Shown: positions 53,734 through 64,000, numbered from the stretch's first letter. The stretch: 64,000 bases of DNA from Polynucleobacter sp. UK-FUSCHL-C3 (GCF_040409815.1 NZ_CP099959.1:1178001-1242000); one strand, 5' to 3'. The notes: a model not told the origin generated them from the letters alone. Numbers and translations are program-made.

Positions 53734-54855
53734 TTAACGCTGTCCCATTTTGACATCGGCAAATACTGCCTGAGCCTCACGCGGTAGGCAACGCCAGTAT
53801 TGTGGGCTAGCTGATACATGCCCCTGTAATGCAGCGGCTGCCTCCCATCCCCACCGGGGTTTATACAAGAAGGCTCGGGCTAAGGCAATTAAATCCGCTT
53901 CGTGATTTTGCAAGATCTCTTCTGCTTGAATTGGCTCAGTGATTAAGCCAACCGCCATGGTTGCCATACCGGTTTTTTGCTTAATCTCTTTTGCAAAGGG
54001 CACTTGATAATTAGGCCCCAACTGAATTTTCTGTTTAGGGGAGATACCGCCAGAAGAAACATGGATGTAATCACACCCCAAAGACTTTAGCCGTTGTGTG
54101 AGCTCAACCGACTCTTCAAGACTCCAACCATTCTCAATCCAATCAGATGCCGAGAGCCTAACTCCTAAGACCCCGCCCCACTCTTTGCGTACCGCAGAAA
54201 ATAGCTCCAGCACAAAGCGCATCCGATTCTCAAGGGAGCCGCCGTATTGATCCTGACGTTGATTGGCAATCGGCGATAAGAACTGATGCAATAAATAGCC
54301 GTGAGCAGCATGTAATTCAATTCCATCGATCCCAATTGTTTTCGCTCGTCTGGCTGACTCGACAAAGTTCTTAATAATGACTTGCATCTCTGCCGTGCTT
54401 AACTCATGGGGATTACGCTCACCATCTAGCTGAGGAATTGCGGAGGGCGCCTGGGTCTCCCAGCCACCACTCTCTGATGGAAGGATCTGACCGCCTTGCC
54501 ATGGTGCTGCACTTGAGGCTTTGCGACCAGCGTGAGCCAGCTGAATAAACACCCGTGTCTTCGGGGCAAGTTTGCGTGCCCGCAATAATTTATCTTCTAA
54601 TGCAGTCTGAGTTTTTTGATCCCAGAGACCTAAACAATAGGGAGTGATGCGGCCTTCGGGACTTACTGCTGTGGCTTCAATAATAAAGAGCCCCGCCCCG
54701 CTGTTCAACAAATTACCCCAGTGCATTAAATGCCAATCACTTGCCTCACCCTCTACTGCCGAGTATTGACACATAGGCGCCACCACGACTCGATTCGGTA
54801 ATTGCATAGAGCCCTCTGGGGCAGGTAGTGAATAGTCTGAAAATAAGAGGCTCAT
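53734..54855 (-). CDS. Old Yellow Enzyme, NADH:flavin oxidoreductase (YqjM-like)
   Basis: A 373-residue FMN-dependent ene-reductase. PNRVVVAPMCQYSA carries the Cys typical of the thermophilic-like/YqjM class, HAAHGYLLHQFLSP holds the substrate-binding His pair, and YGGSLENRMRFVLE is present. It reduces activated C=C bonds, and its natural role is often detoxification. I chose ATG 54855 (MSLLFSDY); ATG 54870 is possible. No partner genes are evident. Confidence 0.88.
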   Translation of the reverse strand: MSLLFSDYSLPAPEGSMQLPNRVVVAPMCQYSAVEGEASDWHLMHWGNLLNSGAGLFIIEATAVSPEGRITPYCLGLWDQKTQTALEDKLLRARKLAPKTRVFIQLAHAGRKASSAAPWQGGQILPSESGGWETQAPSAIPQLDGERNPHELSTAEMQVIIKNFVESARRAKTIGIDGIELHAAHGYLLHQFLSPIANQRQDQYGGSLENRMRFVLELFSAVRKEWGGVLGVRLSASDWIENGWSLEESVELTQRLKSLGCDYIHVSSGGISPKQKIQLGPNYQVPFAKEIKQKTGMATMAVGLITEPIQAEEILQNHEADLIALARAFLYKPRWGWEAAAALQGHVSASPQYWRCLPREAQAVFADVKMGQR

Positions 54856-54970
54856 GGGATAAATGACCAAAAGTGATTGAAAGGATTAAAATGATACCAA
54901 GTGATTTTTAAGACCCTTTCTGGTTGCCAAGACAATCTAGGCCCAATCATCAATACGAGACATAATTACC

Positions 54971-56491
54971 ATGAACGCTCCTCAAGCCTTTGAAATTAAA
55001 GAAGATATTGCTCACTATATCGGTGGTCAAGTTGTTATGCCACAGGGCACACGTTTTGCCGATGTACACAACCCTGCCAAGGGCTCGGTAGCCCGTCGCG
55101 TTGCTCTCGCTAGCAAAGCCGATGTGGGCAAGGCTGTTGCTGCAGCACAAGCAGCCTTTCCTGCTTGGGGCAACACCTCGCCGCTTCGTCGCGCCCGTAT
55201 TCTTTTTAAATACCTTGACCTTCTGAACCGTCATCGCGATGAACTCGCCGCCATCATCACCGCTGAGCATGGCAAAGTCTTTACTGATGCTCAAGGTGAA
55301 GTCACCCGGGGTATTGAGATCTTAGAATTTGCGACCGCTATCCCAGAACTCTTAAAGGGAGATTACACCGAGCAGGTCTCAACCGATATCGATAACTGGG
55401 TTATGCGTCAACCTTTGGGTGTTGCAGCAGGCATTACCCCCTTCAATTTTCCAGTCATGGTGCCGATGTGGATGTTCCCCGTTGCGATTGCATGCGGCAA
55501 TACCTTCATCCTCAAACCGAGCCCGACCGATCCCTCTGCCTCCTTATTGCTTGCGCGCCTTTTGAAAGAGGCTGGATTGCCAGATGGCGTCTTTAATGTT
55601 GTGCAGGGTGATAAAGAGGCTGTAGATGCATTGATTGAGCATCCAGATGTCAGAGCAATTAGCTTTGTGGGTTCGACCCCAATCGCTAATTACATTTATG
55701 AGCGCGGCGCTCATTTTGGTAAGCGCGTTCAGGCTTTAGGTGGCGCCAAGAATCATATGGTGGTCATGCCCGATGCCGATATTGATAAAGCGGTGGATGC
55801 CTTAGTTGGCGCAGCCTACGGATCTGCTGGTGAGCGCTGCATGGCAATCTCAGTTGCCGTATTAGTGGGCGAAGCAGCTGACAAAGTAATGCCTAAATTA
55901 ATTGAGCGTACCAAAACCTTGAAAGTAAAGAATGGTCTTGAGCTTGATGCTGAGATGGGTCCCATCGTAACGCGTGCGGCTCTCGATCGCATTACAGGCT
56001 ATATCGAAAAAGGTGTTGCGGGTGGGGCTAAGCTTTTAGTAGATGGTCGTGGACTTAAAGTGCCTGGCTTTGATCAGGGGTTCTGGTTAGGCGGCACCCT
56101 CTTTGATGCAGTTACACCTGATATGACCATTTATAAAGAAGAGATTTTCGGTCCTGTGCTCTCGTGTGTACGGGTTGCTAATTTTAGTGAAGCACTCGAT
56201 CTAGTGAATGCTCATGAGTTTGGCAATGGCGTAGCTTGCTTCACCAGCGATGGCAATATTGCTCGTGAGTTTGCCCGTCGCGTTCAAGTTGGTATGGTTG
56301 GTATTAATGTACCGATTCCGGTACCGATGGCTTGGCACGGATTTGGTGGTTGGAAGCGCTCCTTATTTGGTGATACCCATGCCTATGGCAAAGAAGGGGT
56401 GCGTTTTTATACCAAGCAAAAAAGTGTCATGCAGCGTTGGCCTGAGAGCATCTCAAAAGGTGCTGAGTTTGTCATGCCAACCTCGAAGTAA
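54971..56491 (+). CDS. mmsA: Methylmalonate-semialdehyde dehydrogenase (CoA-acylating)
   Basis: A 506-residue aldehyde dehydrogenase of MmsA type. The catalytic Cys lies in [11 protein letters not shown], and the NAD region is [29 protein letters not shown] rather than GQ(x)C separates it from ordinary aldehyde dehydrogenases. It converts methylmalonate or malonate semialdehyde to propionyl-CoA or acetyl-CoA in valine or inositol breakdown. The companion mmsB is not present, but prpE at 38879 deals with related C3 metabolism. Confidence 0.92.
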   Translation: MNAPQAFEIKEDIAHYIGGQVVMPQGTRFADVHNPAKGSVARRVALASKADVGKAVAAAQAAFPAWGNTSPLRRARILFKYLDLLNRHRDELAAIITAEHGKVFTDAQGEVTRGIEILEFATAIPELLKGDYTEQVSTDIDNWVMRQPLGVAAGITPFNFPVMVPMWMFPVAIACGNTFILKPSPTDPSASLLLARLLKEAGLPDGVFNVVQGDKEAVDALIEHPDVRAISFVGSTPIANYIYERGAHFGKRVQALGGAKNHMVVMPDADIDKAVDALVGAAYGSAGERCMAISVAVLVGEAADKVMPKLIERTKTLKVKNGLELDAEMGPIVTRAALDRITGYIEKGVAGGAKLLVDGRGLKVPGFDQGFWLGGTLFDAVTPDMTIYKEEIFGPVLSCVRVANFSEALDLVNAHEFGNGVACFTSDGNIAREFARRVQVGMVGINVPIPVPMAWHGFGGWKRSLFGDTHAYGKEGVRFYTKQKSVMQRWPESISKGAEFVMPTSK

Positions 56492-56494
56492 CAA

Positions 56495-57124
56495 CTACTT
56501 TTTTCTTGAGATGAACATCGCTGGAACCGTCAGGTTCCAGTAGATGGCTGCGGATCGAAAGCAAAAGATTAGTAAGATACAAGCAATCGATCCTGGCATT
56601 GCATACTCTGGGAAATAATTTAGGAGTAAGACATAAAGCATGCAACCGAGTGATACGGGAATTGCATATAGCTCATAGGACATTAATAAGGTTTTGCGAC
56701 CTGCCAATACATCCCGAATCAATCCCCCACCAATTGCTGTTACAACCCCCAAGATAATGGCTGCTTCGGAACCACCGAAATCTTCATGCCAAGCCTTATC
56801 CGCCCCCTGTATCCCAAACAAAGCGGCCCCCAGACCATCGATATAAAGAATGGCTTTATACAACTGAGGCTGAGAAAGTATTGACTCGGAATAAAAGGTA
56901 ATGATGCTGGCAATTGCAGCAACCAAGATATAAATAGGTGCATCGGCCCAAAAGACCGGCACCCCCATAATCACATCCCGAATGGTTCCGCCACCAATGG
57001 CTGTGATGATTCCTAAGACCAGAACCCCAAAGAGATCAACACCCCGCTCCGAAATAGCAAGAACACCTGTAATTGCAAAGGCTGCAGAGGCAACGATACC
57101 AACCCAAAAACTAAGCTCTTCCAT
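56495..57124 (-). CDS. TRIC-family (UPF0126) membrane protein
   Basis: A 209-residue protein with six to seven hydrophobic segments in two repeated halves. Each half holds the glycine-rich motif GGGTIRDVIMG and GGGLIRDVLAG (the GGGxxRDxxxG signature). These bacterial proteins are homologous to trimeric intracellular cation channels and conduct monovalent cations; the ion is not known here. The stop lies 3 nt from the mmsA stop on the opposite strand. Confidence 0.88.
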   Translation of the reverse strand: MEELSFWVGIVASAAFAITGVLAISERGVDLFGVLVLGIITAIGGGTIRDVIMGVPVFWADAPIYILVAAIASIITFYSESILSQPQLYKAILYIDGLGAALFGIQGADKAWHEDFGGSEAAIILGVVTAIGGGLIRDVLAGRKTLLMSYELYAIPVSLGCMLYVLLLNYFPEYAMPGSIACILLIFCFRSAAIYWNLTVPAMFISRKK

Positions 57125-57159
57125 CGAGCCTTCCTAGTCAATAAATAGAGAGGAAGTAA

Positions 57160-57642
57160 TTATTGCAAAGTATTTTTGAGGAGCGGCATTTCTGGGAGGG
57201 CTAGTACATCAATCCCCTCCTCACGTAAGGCACTTACCTCATCCGCACAGGTCTGCCCCCGAATACTCCGCTCAGGAGTTTCCTTGTAATGTATCTTTCT
57301 GGCTTCTTCTGCGAATGATGAACCCACATCCTCTGATTTATTGACTAGATCACGCATGGCCTTCATAAAGGTTGCTTGGATCTGCTTCTCCAATTGGCCA
57401 TGATCAGCATTGGATAAAGCAATCGTTTGCGCAGGCTCTGTTGTCACCGAGGCGGGCTGCAATTGCTCCTGACTGGCTCTGCCACCAATATGCGGTGCCG
57501 ATGGTAAGCGTCGCACCTCAGCGTTATCGCAAATGGGGCAGCCTAAGCCTCCACCCGACTGCTGGCTCAGGAAATCGTCTTCAGACACAAACCAGCCCTC
57601 AAAGTGATGCTCATGAGCGCAAGCTAAGTTATAAACTTTCAT
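57160..57642 (-). CDS. DUF1178 protein
   Basis: A 160-residue soluble protein starting MKVYNLACAHEHHFEGWF, with CPICDNAEVRRLPSAPHI nearby. These blocks are the DUF1178 signature with a zinc-ribbon-like pattern (Cys, His, CPxC). The middle part is variable and the C-terminal half contains IRGQTCADEVSALREEGIDVLALP. Its function is unknown. It is often found close to Nudix and nuo genes in Burkholderiales, as seen here. Confidence 0.85.
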   Translation of the reverse strand: MKVYNLACAHEHHFEGWFVSEDDFLSQQSGGGLGCPICDNAEVRRLPSAPHIGGRASQEQLQPASVTTEPAQTIALSNADHGQLEKQIQATFMKAMRDLVNKSEDVGSSFAEEARKIHYKETPERSIRGQTCADEVSALREEGIDVLALPEMPLLKNTLQ

Positions 57643-57724
57643 GGGTAATAGATGGGGGCCTCTGGCCTAAATTCAAGAGAGAAAGAGTATTTTTGTAGAT
57701 ATTGCCAGTTTAATGCTTTATGGC

Positions 57725-58312
57725 TTAGGAGTTTGATGAGGCGCATCGGCGACGCTCTAACCAGTAAGTCGAGATGATAGTTTTTACATCCGTAATCTTG
57801 CCAGATTCTACCCACTCCAAGAGCTCTTCTAAGGGCGCTGCAAAGACGTCCAAAAACTCTTCCTCATCAAGTCGTGCCGGACCTGGGATTAAGCCCTCAG
57901 CCAAATAAATATCAATGAACTCAGTTGAATACGAAATCACTGGATGAATACGCCTAATCTTGCTCCAGCGCTTGGCGGTATAGCCGGTCTCCTCTTGAAG
58001 CTCCCGCTGAGCACACAAGAGCGGATCTTCGCCGACATTTAACTTACCGGCAGGGATCTCGATCACAGCCTGAGAGATTGGATAGCGGTATTGGCGCTCC
58101 AATAAAATACGGCCATCATCTAATACAGCCAGAATAGCAACCGCTCCAGGGTGCTCTAGGTACTCGCGTAGGGCATGCTGCCCATCTGGTAAAGAGACGG
58201 TATCGCGCTTCATTTTGAGGAAGATGCCATCGTAGACTCCCTCCCCGGATATCCTTTTTTCGACGAGACGATCGTCGTCGTGGGCGAGGTCTTGGAAGGA
58301 TTTCTCGCTCAC
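57725..58312 (-). CDS. Nudix hydrolase, ADP-ribose pyrophosphatase-like
   Basis: A 195-residue protein with a complete Nudix box (GKLNVGEDPLLCAQRELQEE followed by TGY, near residues 92-114), so it hydrolyses a nucleoside diphosphate linked to another group. The N-terminal EKRISGEGVYDGIFLKMKRD and the preceding QYRYP stretch resemble ADP-ribose/ADP-sugar pyrophosphatases. The gene lies 14 nt after nuoN and is probably read from the nuo transcript. Confidence 0.88.
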   Translation of the reverse strand: MSEKSFQDLAHDDDRLVEKRISGEGVYDGIFLKMKRDTVSLPDGQHALREYLEHPGAVAILAVLDDGRILLERQYRYPISQAVIEIPAGKLNVGEDPLLCAQRELQEETGYTAKRWSKIRRIHPVISYSTEFIDIYLAEGLIPGPARLDEEEFLDVFAAPLEELLEWVESGKITDVKTIISTYWLERRRCASSNS

Positions 58313-58326
58313 GCTCTACTCTCTAT

Positions 58327-59817
58327 TTAAGAACCAATGAGAGTGCTGCGCATCGCATTCAAGCACAAGCTCATGAGTCCAGCAGGGAATATTCCGAGAA
58401 CAAGGATCATTAAACCGTTAATGCCAAGAATACCCTTAGCAAAACTGGTGCCATTCACAGACTGCTCATGCACCGGCTCATCAAAATACATGACCTTAAC
58501 CACGCGCAAATAGTAGAAGGCGCCGATTAAGGAAGCAATCACTGCGATCACAGCCAACACGATGAAATCTGCATCCACCAAAGCTTCCAATACAGAGAGT
58601 TTGGCTGCAAATCCAACTGTCGGCGGAATCCCGGCTAATGAGAACATCATGACGAGCCCAATAAATGCATACCAAGGATGCTTACGGTTGAGACCCTTCA
58701 ACCCCTCCAAGGTCTCACAGTCATAGCCCTTGCGCGAGAGAACCATTAGGAAGCCGAAGGTACCCAAGGTAGTAATCACATAGGTAATGGCATAGAACAT
58801 CGAGGCACTGTATGCATGATCATCAAAGACTGACAACATACCCAGTAATACAAAACCCATTTGGGCAATTGCTGAGTATGCCAACATCCGTTTAAGGTTG
58901 GTTTGCGCAATGGCTGTGACATTGCCGAGTACTAGAGATAGTACTGCCAAAATCATTAGCATCGGCTGCCAATCTGAAATCAAGGGCAATAAGGTATTAA
59001 TGAGCAAGCGGAATAGTAAGGCAAACGCGGCCAGCTTTGGGGCTCCGGCAATCAGTAAGGTCACTGCTGTAGGCGCTCCCTGGTAAACATCAGGCACCCA
59101 CATATGGAATGGCACTACCCCAAACTTAAAGGCTAAGCCAGCCACAATGAAGACCAGGCCAAATGCCATCACTAAGTGGTTAATTCTGGGGTCGAGCAGA
59201 AGTCGTAGGATCTCTAGTAAATCCAGTGACCCGGTTACACCATAGATCATTGACATACCGTAGAGCAAGAATCCAGATGCTAACGCTCCCAAGACAAAAT
59301 ACTTAATAGCAGCTTCAGAAGAGAGGCCGCTGGAGTGACGCATCGCCACTAATCCATAGGTGGACAGCGCCATTAACTCTAAGCCAAGGTATAAGGTAAG
59401 AAGATTTGCTGCAGAGATTAAGACCAGCTGTCCTAACAAAGCAAATAGGGTTAGCACAATGAAGTCCGGTCTAAACAGGCCCCGATCAATCAAATATTGC
59501 TTGGAGTAAATAAGGCTGAGGAGTAAGGCAAAGCAAGATCCAGCCTTTAACAAATTAGCAATCGCATCGGACTGGAACAATCCAGCCATTGCAAGGTAAG
59601 GAAGATCAGCGATCCGTGTAATGAATGCGGCACCCAAGCCAATTAAGAGAAGGCAAGCCACCGAGTACACATAGGATGCGGCTCTAGGAGCATGGAATAC
59701 ATCCTGCTCAGGATCGCCCTTCGCTTCTTTAACAAACGCACTACTGACCAACAATAAGCAGCTAATCGTAATTAAGACGAGCTCTGGAGCAATCGCGATA
59801 AGGTCAAAGGAGTCCAT
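58327..59817 (-). CDS. nuoN: NADH-quinone oxidoreductase subunit N
   Basis: A 496-residue antiporter-like subunit of complex I with about 14 membrane helices. The helix-5 region [15 protein letters not shown] and the [20 protein letters not shown] segment, with Lys/His proton-relay positions, are typical. It pumps protons with NuoL and NuoM. It is the last structural gene of the nuo operon, 13 nt after nuoM. Confidence 0.96.
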   Translation of the reverse strand: MDSFDLIAIAPELVLITISCLLLVSSAFVKEAKGDPEQDVFHAPRAASYVYSVACLLLIGLGAAFITRIADLPYLAMAGLFQSDAIANLLKAGSCFALLLSLIYSKQYLIDRGLFRPDFIVLTLFALLGQLVLISAANLLTLYLGLELMALSTYGLVAMRHSSGLSSEAAIKYFVLGALASGFLLYGMSMIYGVTGSLDLLEILRLLLDPRINHLVMAFGLVFIVAGLAFKFGVVPFHMWVPDVYQGAPTAVTLLIAGAPKLAAFALLFRLLINTLLPLISDWQPMLMILAVLSLVLGNVTAIAQTNLKRMLAYSAIAQMGFVLLGMLSVFDDHAYSASMFYAITYVITTLGTFGFLMVLSRKGYDCETLEGLKGLNRKHPWYAFIGLVMMFSLAGIPPTVGFAAKLSVLEALVDADFIVLAVIAVIASLIGAFYYLRVVKVMYFDEPVHEQSVNGTSFAKGILGINGLMILVLGIFPAGLMSLCLNAMRSTLIGS

Positions 59818-59830
59818 AAATGTACTTTAC

Positions 59831-61297
59831 TCAGAGTTTGCTAATAGCGACATGCTCAAGCAGTTGCATCACTGCTGGATGAATAATGTCGGTGAATGGT
59901 TTTGGATAGACGCCCATACCGATCACGCAGATCGACAAAACAATGAACATCATAAACTCACGATTATTTAGGTCCACCAAGCCATCAACCTGAGGATTGG
60001 TAATGGCGCCAAAGATAACGCGCTTAACCATCCATAGGGAATATGCCGCACCCAGGATCAAGGCAGTGGCCGATAAGAGTCCAATCATGAAGTCATAATC
60101 GACAGCGGCCAGGATCACCATAAACTCCCCCACAAATCCAGAGGTTGCTGGTAAGCCACAGTTGGCCATCGCCATCAATACCATGAAAGCGGAGAACTTA
60201 GGCATCCGGTGAACCACGCCACCATAATCCGCAATCTGGCGTGTATGCATACGATCGTAGAGAACGCCAATAGCCAAGAACATCGCACCCGACACAAAAC
60301 CGTGAGAGATCATCTGAATAATGCCGCCCTCGATACCCAAAGGACTAAAGATGAAAAAGCCCAAGGTCACAAAACCCATATGTGCGATCGATGAATAGGC
60401 CACGAGTTTTTTCATGTCCTGCTGGACTAAGGCAACTAAGCCAACATAAATGACCGCCACCAAGGATAAGAAAATTATGAAAGGGGCAAGATACTGACTT
60501 GCATCTGGCGCTATCGGCAAGGAGAAACGCAAAAATCCATAAGCACCTAGCTTCAACATAATAGCTGCCAAGACCACGGAGCCACCAGTAGGCGCCTCCA
60601 CGTGCACATCAGGCAACCAAGTATGTAGCGGCCACATGGGAACCTTAACCGCGAAGGCCATGAAGAAGGCAATGAAGAGCAAGACCTGCTCAACAATATC
60701 GAGTTTCGTGTGATGCCAAGCTAATATGTCAAAGGTATTGCTAAGGTTGTACAAATAAAGCAATGCTATTAAGGCGAGTAATGATCCCAGCAAGGTATAC
60801 AAGAAAAACTTGAATGCCGCATAGATACGATTTTTACCACCCCACACACCGATGATGATGTACATCGGGATTAGAGTAGCCTCGAAGAATATGTAGAAGA
60901 GTAAACCATCAAGCGCAGAGAACACACCGATCATCAAACCCGAAAGGATCATGAAGGCGGCGTAATACTGCGATACCTTCTCAGTAATCACCTCCCAAGC
61001 CGCAATCACCACAAAAATATTAATGAAGGCGGTCAGAACTACAAACCAAACCGAGATACCGTCAACTCCCAAAGAGTAATTAATGTCATAGCGGGGAATC
61101 CAACTGAACTTCTCCACAAATTGCATGCCTGGATTTGCTAGATCAAAATTAGTAATCAGTGGCAATGTAGCGATGAATCCAAGAATAGCGCCAAACAAAG
61201 CAAGATAACGGACGCCAGCCGATGGACGCTCTGAGCCATAGATCAAGATGATCAGACCAAAAACAATCGGGATCCAAATGGCGTAAGAAAGAATCAT
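59831..61297 (-). CDS. nuoM: NADH-quinone oxidoreductase subunit M
   Basis: A 488-residue antiporter-like membrane subunit. It has NYSLGVDGISVWFVVLTAF near the start and FAVKVPMWPLHTWLPDVHVE with the conserved channel Lys and His. It sits between NuoL and NuoN in the proton-pumping arm. The gene is 14 nt after nuoL and 13 nt before nuoN. Confidence 0.96.
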   Translation of the reverse strand: MILSYAIWIPIVFGLIILIYGSERPSAGVRYLALFGAILGFIATLPLITNFDLANPGMQFVEKFSWIPRYDINYSLGVDGISVWFVVLTAFINIFVVIAAWEVITEKVSQYYAAFMILSGLMIGVFSALDGLLFYIFFEATLIPMYIIIGVWGGKNRIYAAFKFFLYTLLGSLLALIALLYLYNLSNTFDILAWHHTKLDIVEQVLLFIAFFMAFAVKVPMWPLHTWLPDVHVEAPTGGSVVLAAIMLKLGAYGFLRFSLPIAPDASQYLAPFIIFLSLVAVIYVGLVALVQQDMKKLVAYSSIAHMGFVTLGFFIFSPLGIEGGIIQMISHGFVSGAMFLAIGVLYDRMHTRQIADYGGVVHRMPKFSAFMVLMAMANCGLPATSGFVGEFMVILAAVDYDFMIGLLSATALILGAAYSLWMVKRVIFGAITNPQVDGLVDLNNREFMMFIVLSICVIGMGVYPKPFTDIIHPAVMQLLEHVAISKL

Positions 61298-61311
61298 GGT
61301 GAAGGCTTTAC

Positions 61312-63339
61312 TTAATAAGCGATATAAATGTGGGTATACAAAATCCAGGCTAACAAGCTAACTAAACCCAATATCATGGCAAAGGCGTAGTGATACAAAT
61401 AACCCGATTGCAATTGCCGAATCACGCCCGAGAACTTACCAACTAAATGTGCACTACCGTTAACCACCCAACCATCAATGACCCGTTGATCACCCTGCTT
61501 CCATAAACCACCACCGATCAAGAGTGCGCCCTTGGCAAATATCCATTGATTAAGATCATCTAAGTAGTACTTGTTATCCAAAATTTTCTTAAGAGGAGCA
61601 AAGACTTTGGCAATCTTCTCGGGGAGTGAAGGAACCCATAAATAACAGATAGCAGCCACAAGCACTCCGAGCGCCAAGAGTAAAAATACGGGGGTCGTAA
61701 ATCCATGCAAGGCCATCGCCACTGGTCCATGAAAATGGGATGCCAGGGTCGCCATCGCCGGATGCTTTACCGCATCCACAAAAATTGCATCCCCAAAGAA
61801 CTTGCCAAAGAGCATAGGATCAATAGTGTAGTAACCAATAATGACCGATGGGATCGCTAATGCGATGAGAGGTAGAGTAACTACCCAAGGAGACTCATGA
61901 GGTTTCTGTCCCGGTGCAAGCCCATGGTGTTCATCATGGCCATGGTTATGGTCATCGTGACCAAATCGCTCTTTGCCATGAAACACATAGAAGTACAAGC
62001 GGAAGGAGTACAAAGCGGTCACAAAGACACTCAGCATGACCGCAAAGTAAGCAAAGCCTGAGCCAGGAATAGTACTAGCGGCTACCGCTTCAATAATCGA
62101 GTCTTTAGAGTAAAAACCGGAGAAGAATGGTGTACCAATCAGTGCTAACGATCCTAATAGCATCATCAAGCAGCTAATCGGCATGTGCTTCCATAAACCG
62201 CCCATCTTACGCATATCTTGCTCATGATGCATGCCAATAATGACGCTACCCGCACCTAAGAACAATAAGGCTTTAAAGAATGCATGGGTCATTAAATGGA
62301 ATATGGCGATTGGATAAGCAGATACTCCGAGAGCAACGGTCATATAACCTAATTGTGAGAGTGTGGAATATGCCACCACCCTCTTAATATCGGTCTGCAC
62401 GATTCCTAAAAAGCCCATAAAGAGTGCAGTAATCGAGCCGATGACCAAAATGAAACTCAAGGCAACATCCGATAGCTCAAAGAGAGGTGACATTCTGCTA
62501 ACCATAAAAATGCCAGCGGTCACCATGGTCGCAGCGTGAATCAATGCAGAGATCGGGGTTGGGCCTTCCATGGAATCTGGGAGCCATACATGGAGCGGGA
62601 ACTGGGCTGACTTGCCCATTGCACCAATAAATAAACAGATACAGGCAACTGTTATCAAGTTCCAGCTCGTACCTGGCACTGTTTGAGCAGCCATCACAGT
62701 ATTTTGGGCAAAGATATCGGCATAGTTCATAGAGCCAGTAGCGGCCAATAACAAACCAATCCCTAATATGAAGCCAAAGTCACCAACCCGGTTCACCAAG
62801 AAAGCTTTCATATTGGCAAAGATCGCAGTGGGTCGGTCGTAATAAAAACCAATCAAGAGGTAAGAGACTACGCCTACCGCTTCCCAGCCGAAGAACAGCT
62901 GCAACATATTGTTACTCATCACCAGCATCAGCATGGCAAAGGTGAACAGGGAAATATAAGCAAAGAAGCGGTTATAGCCCTCCTCGCCTTTCATATAGCC
63001 GATGGTGTAGATATGCACCATAAGAGATACAAAGGTCACGACAACCATCATCACAGCCGTTAGAGGATCGATTAAGAACCCAATATCAAAACTGAGCTCG
63101 TCTAATTTCATCCAGGTGTAAACGCTGCCATCAAAATAGTAGCCATTATTTACTTCAACCAAGACCCAGCACGAAAGGATTAAGGAAATTGCAACGCCTA
63201 ATATGGTTAAGGACTGGGTTGCAATCTGTCCAATTCGATTACCTAAGAATCGAGTTCCTAATAAACCAGCCATGGCAGAACCGACCAGTGGGGCTAGCGG
63301 TATTGCGCAGAGATGGGCTGTAGTTAAGGAGGATGCCAT
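61312..63339 (-). CDS. nuoL: NADH-quinone oxidoreductase subunit L
   Basis: A 675-residue subunit with about 16 membrane helices and the long lateral helix at its C-terminus. GAMGKSAQFPLHVWLPDSME carries the key channel Lys. Near residue 460 a cytoplasmic loop is His/Asp-rich (HDDHNHGHDEHHG), which is common in burkholderial NuoL and may bind metal. It starts 5 nt after the nuoK stop. Confidence 0.96.
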   Translation of the reverse strand: MASSLTTAHLCAIPLAPLVGSAMAGLLGTRFLGNRIGQIATQSLTILGVAISLILSCWVLVEVNNGYYFDGSVYTWMKLDELSFDIGFLIDPLTAVMMVVVTFVSLMVHIYTIGYMKGEEGYNRFFAYISLFTFAMLMLVMSNNMLQLFFGWEAVGVVSYLLIGFYYDRPTAIFANMKAFLVNRVGDFGFILGIGLLLAATGSMNYADIFAQNTVMAAQTVPGTSWNLITVACICLFIGAMGKSAQFPLHVWLPDSMEGPTPISALIHAATMVTAGIFMVSRMSPLFELSDVALSFILVIGSITALFMGFLGIVQTDIKRVVAYSTLSQLGYMTVALGVSAYPIAIFHLMTHAFFKALLFLGAGSVIIGMHHEQDMRKMGGLWKHMPISCLMMLLGSLALIGTPFFSGFYSKDSIIEAVAASTIPGSGFAYFAVMLSVFVTALYSFRLYFYVFHGKERFGHDDHNHGHDEHHGLAPGQKPHESPWVVTLPLIALAIPSVIIGYYTIDPMLFGKFFGDAIFVDAVKHPAMATLASHFHGPVAMALHGFTTPVFLLLALGVLVAAICYLWVPSLPEKIAKVFAPLKKILDNKYYLDDLNQWIFAKGALLIGGGLWKQGDQRVIDGWVVNGSAHLVGKFSGVIRQLQSGYLYHYAFAMILGLVSLLAWILYTHIYIAY

Positions 63340-63344
63340 ACGGA

Positions 63345-63653
63345 TTAGCCTTTGAGATGATCCAAGTCTTCGGCATTAATGGTGTCCACTTTACGAAACA
63401 GAACCACCAGGATTGCTAAACCAATAGCGGCTTCTGCAGCAGCGACGGTCAAAATGAAGAATACAAATACTTGTCCTGCCATATCGCCCAAATAATGGGA
63501 GAAAGCTACAAAGTTCATATTGACGGCCAATAGCATTAGCTCAATAGCCATCAACAAAATAATCACATTACGACGATTTAAAAAGATACCAACTACGCTA
63601 ATTGCAAAGAGAATGGCACCAAGGACAAGATAGTGGGCAAGCGTGATGGTCAT
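63345..63653 (-). CDS. nuoK: NADH-quinone oxidoreductase subunit K
   Basis: A 102-residue, three-helix subunit. The two conserved membrane Glu residues lie in [13 protein letters not shown] and [12 protein letters not shown], which take part in proton transfer. It starts inside the tail of nuoJ, overlapping by 4 nt (ATGA). Confidence 0.96.
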   Translation of the reverse strand: MTITLAHYLVLGAILFAISVVGIFLNRRNVIILLMAIELMLLAVNMNFVAFSHYLGDMAGQVFVFFILTVAAAEAAIGLAILVVLFRKVDTINAEDLDHLKG

Positions 63654-64000
63654 GATTTACTCTCAGTCTCAGACGATTTAGACTTTCGATCCTGCTTAGC
63701 CTCATTACTCGAATCCATGGATACAATCCGCATCCGATCTTTTGCCTTAACGGCCACCTGCTCCGCAATGTTTTGTCCCTTAACGTCCTTGCGCTTACGC
63801 AAGGTCAATGCCACCGCAGCAATAATCGCCACCAAGAGAATGATTCCGGCGATTTCAAAGGCGTACAGATAGTCTGTAAACATTAGATATCCCAAGGCCT
63901 GGGTATTGTTAGCAGAGACCACTTCTGGCAGGATATTGACTGGCGAACTGGTACCAATAAATCCGCGGATTAGAACAATCGATAACTCCAAGATGATGAC
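63650..64000 (-). CDS. nuoJ: NADH-quinone oxidoreductase subunit J, partial
   Basis: Only the C-terminal 116 codons lie in the window; the frame runs past the end with no start codon needed (a TTG at 63991 is internal). Visible are the last membrane helices ([22 protein letters not shown]) followed by a 50-residue, highly charged tail rich in Lys, Ser and Glu. The helix with [11 protein letters not shown] is the NuoJ pi-bulge-type region. The long polar tail is a clade feature. Confidence 0.9.
   Translation of the reverse strand, partial: VIILELSIVLIRGFIGTSSPVNILPEVVSANNTQALGYLMFTDYLYAFEIAGIILLVAIIAAVALTLRKRKDVKGQNIAEQVAVKAKDRMRIVSMDSSNEAKQDRKSKSSETESKS

Overview
The window looks like a chromosomal segment of a small-genome freshwater betaproteobacterium of the Burkholderiaceae, most probably Polynucleobacter or a close relative. 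The basis is a moderate GC content, very short intergenic gaps, many overlapping gene ends, and typical burkholderial gene orders (rlmE-ftsH-folP-glmM, pstSCAB-phoU-phoB-phoR next to ppk/ppx, nuoJKLMN followed by a Nudix gene and a DUF1178 gene). The genus is inferred from these features and was not checked against a database. No insertion sequence, prophage, CRISPR array or rRNA was seen. One tRNA (Pro, TGG) is present. No gene-free stretch exceeds about 205 bases.

Region 1 (1-7.2 kb) holds an exported methyltransferase-like protein, an APC permease, an outer-membrane-type gene broken by a one-base frameshift, an MFS transporter, tRNA-Pro, and a small Cys/His protein next to a ZnuD-like TonB receptor.

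Region 2 (7.2-27.1 kb) is the most striking part: almost every gene relates to phosphate limitation. It starts with a PlsC/OlsA-type acyltransferase. A translationally coupled PlcP-like phosphoesterase, Agt-like glycosyltransferase and DgkA follow, then an OlsB-type ornithine acyltransferase, ppx, ppk1, phoR, phoB, phoU, pstBACS, a phasin with a histone-like tail, a secreted phosphoesterase, phoX, ppk2 and an unknown 56-residue protein. By eye I find PhoB-type boxes (heptamers like CTGTCAT every 11 bp), several with a -10 element 10 nt downstream. They lie before plcP, olsB, ppx, pstS and the ppk2/small-protein pair, and before a stretch that ends about 50 nt later in a strong intrinsic terminator and could be a PhoB-activated small RNA. 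Together the genes describe sensing (PhoBR/PhoU), high-affinity uptake (Pst), scavenging (PhoX, phosphoesterase), storage (PPK1, PPK2, PPX) and replacement of phospholipids by glycolipid and ornithine lipid.

Region 3 (27-44.3 kb) is mostly housekeeping: glmM, folP, ftsH, rlmE, a YhbY protein, a DUF4149 protein, greA, carAB, prpE, mltD, gloB, a methyltransferase and rnhA. A small MazEF/PemK-type toxin-antitoxin pair with a palindrome-rich promoter sits inside it.

Region 4 (44.3-57.7 kb) carries an RND efflux pair, dnaQ, a tartrate/isopropylmalate-type dehydrogenase, a SprT-like protein, an amidase, a Bug-type binding protein, an Old Yellow Enzyme, mmsA, a TRIC-family protein and a DUF1178 protein. 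This is a metabolic accessory segment without a clear single pathway.

Region 5 (57.7-64 kb) is the distal end of the complex I operon, nuoJ (cut by the window edge) to nuoN, followed by a Nudix hydrolase, all on the minus strand.
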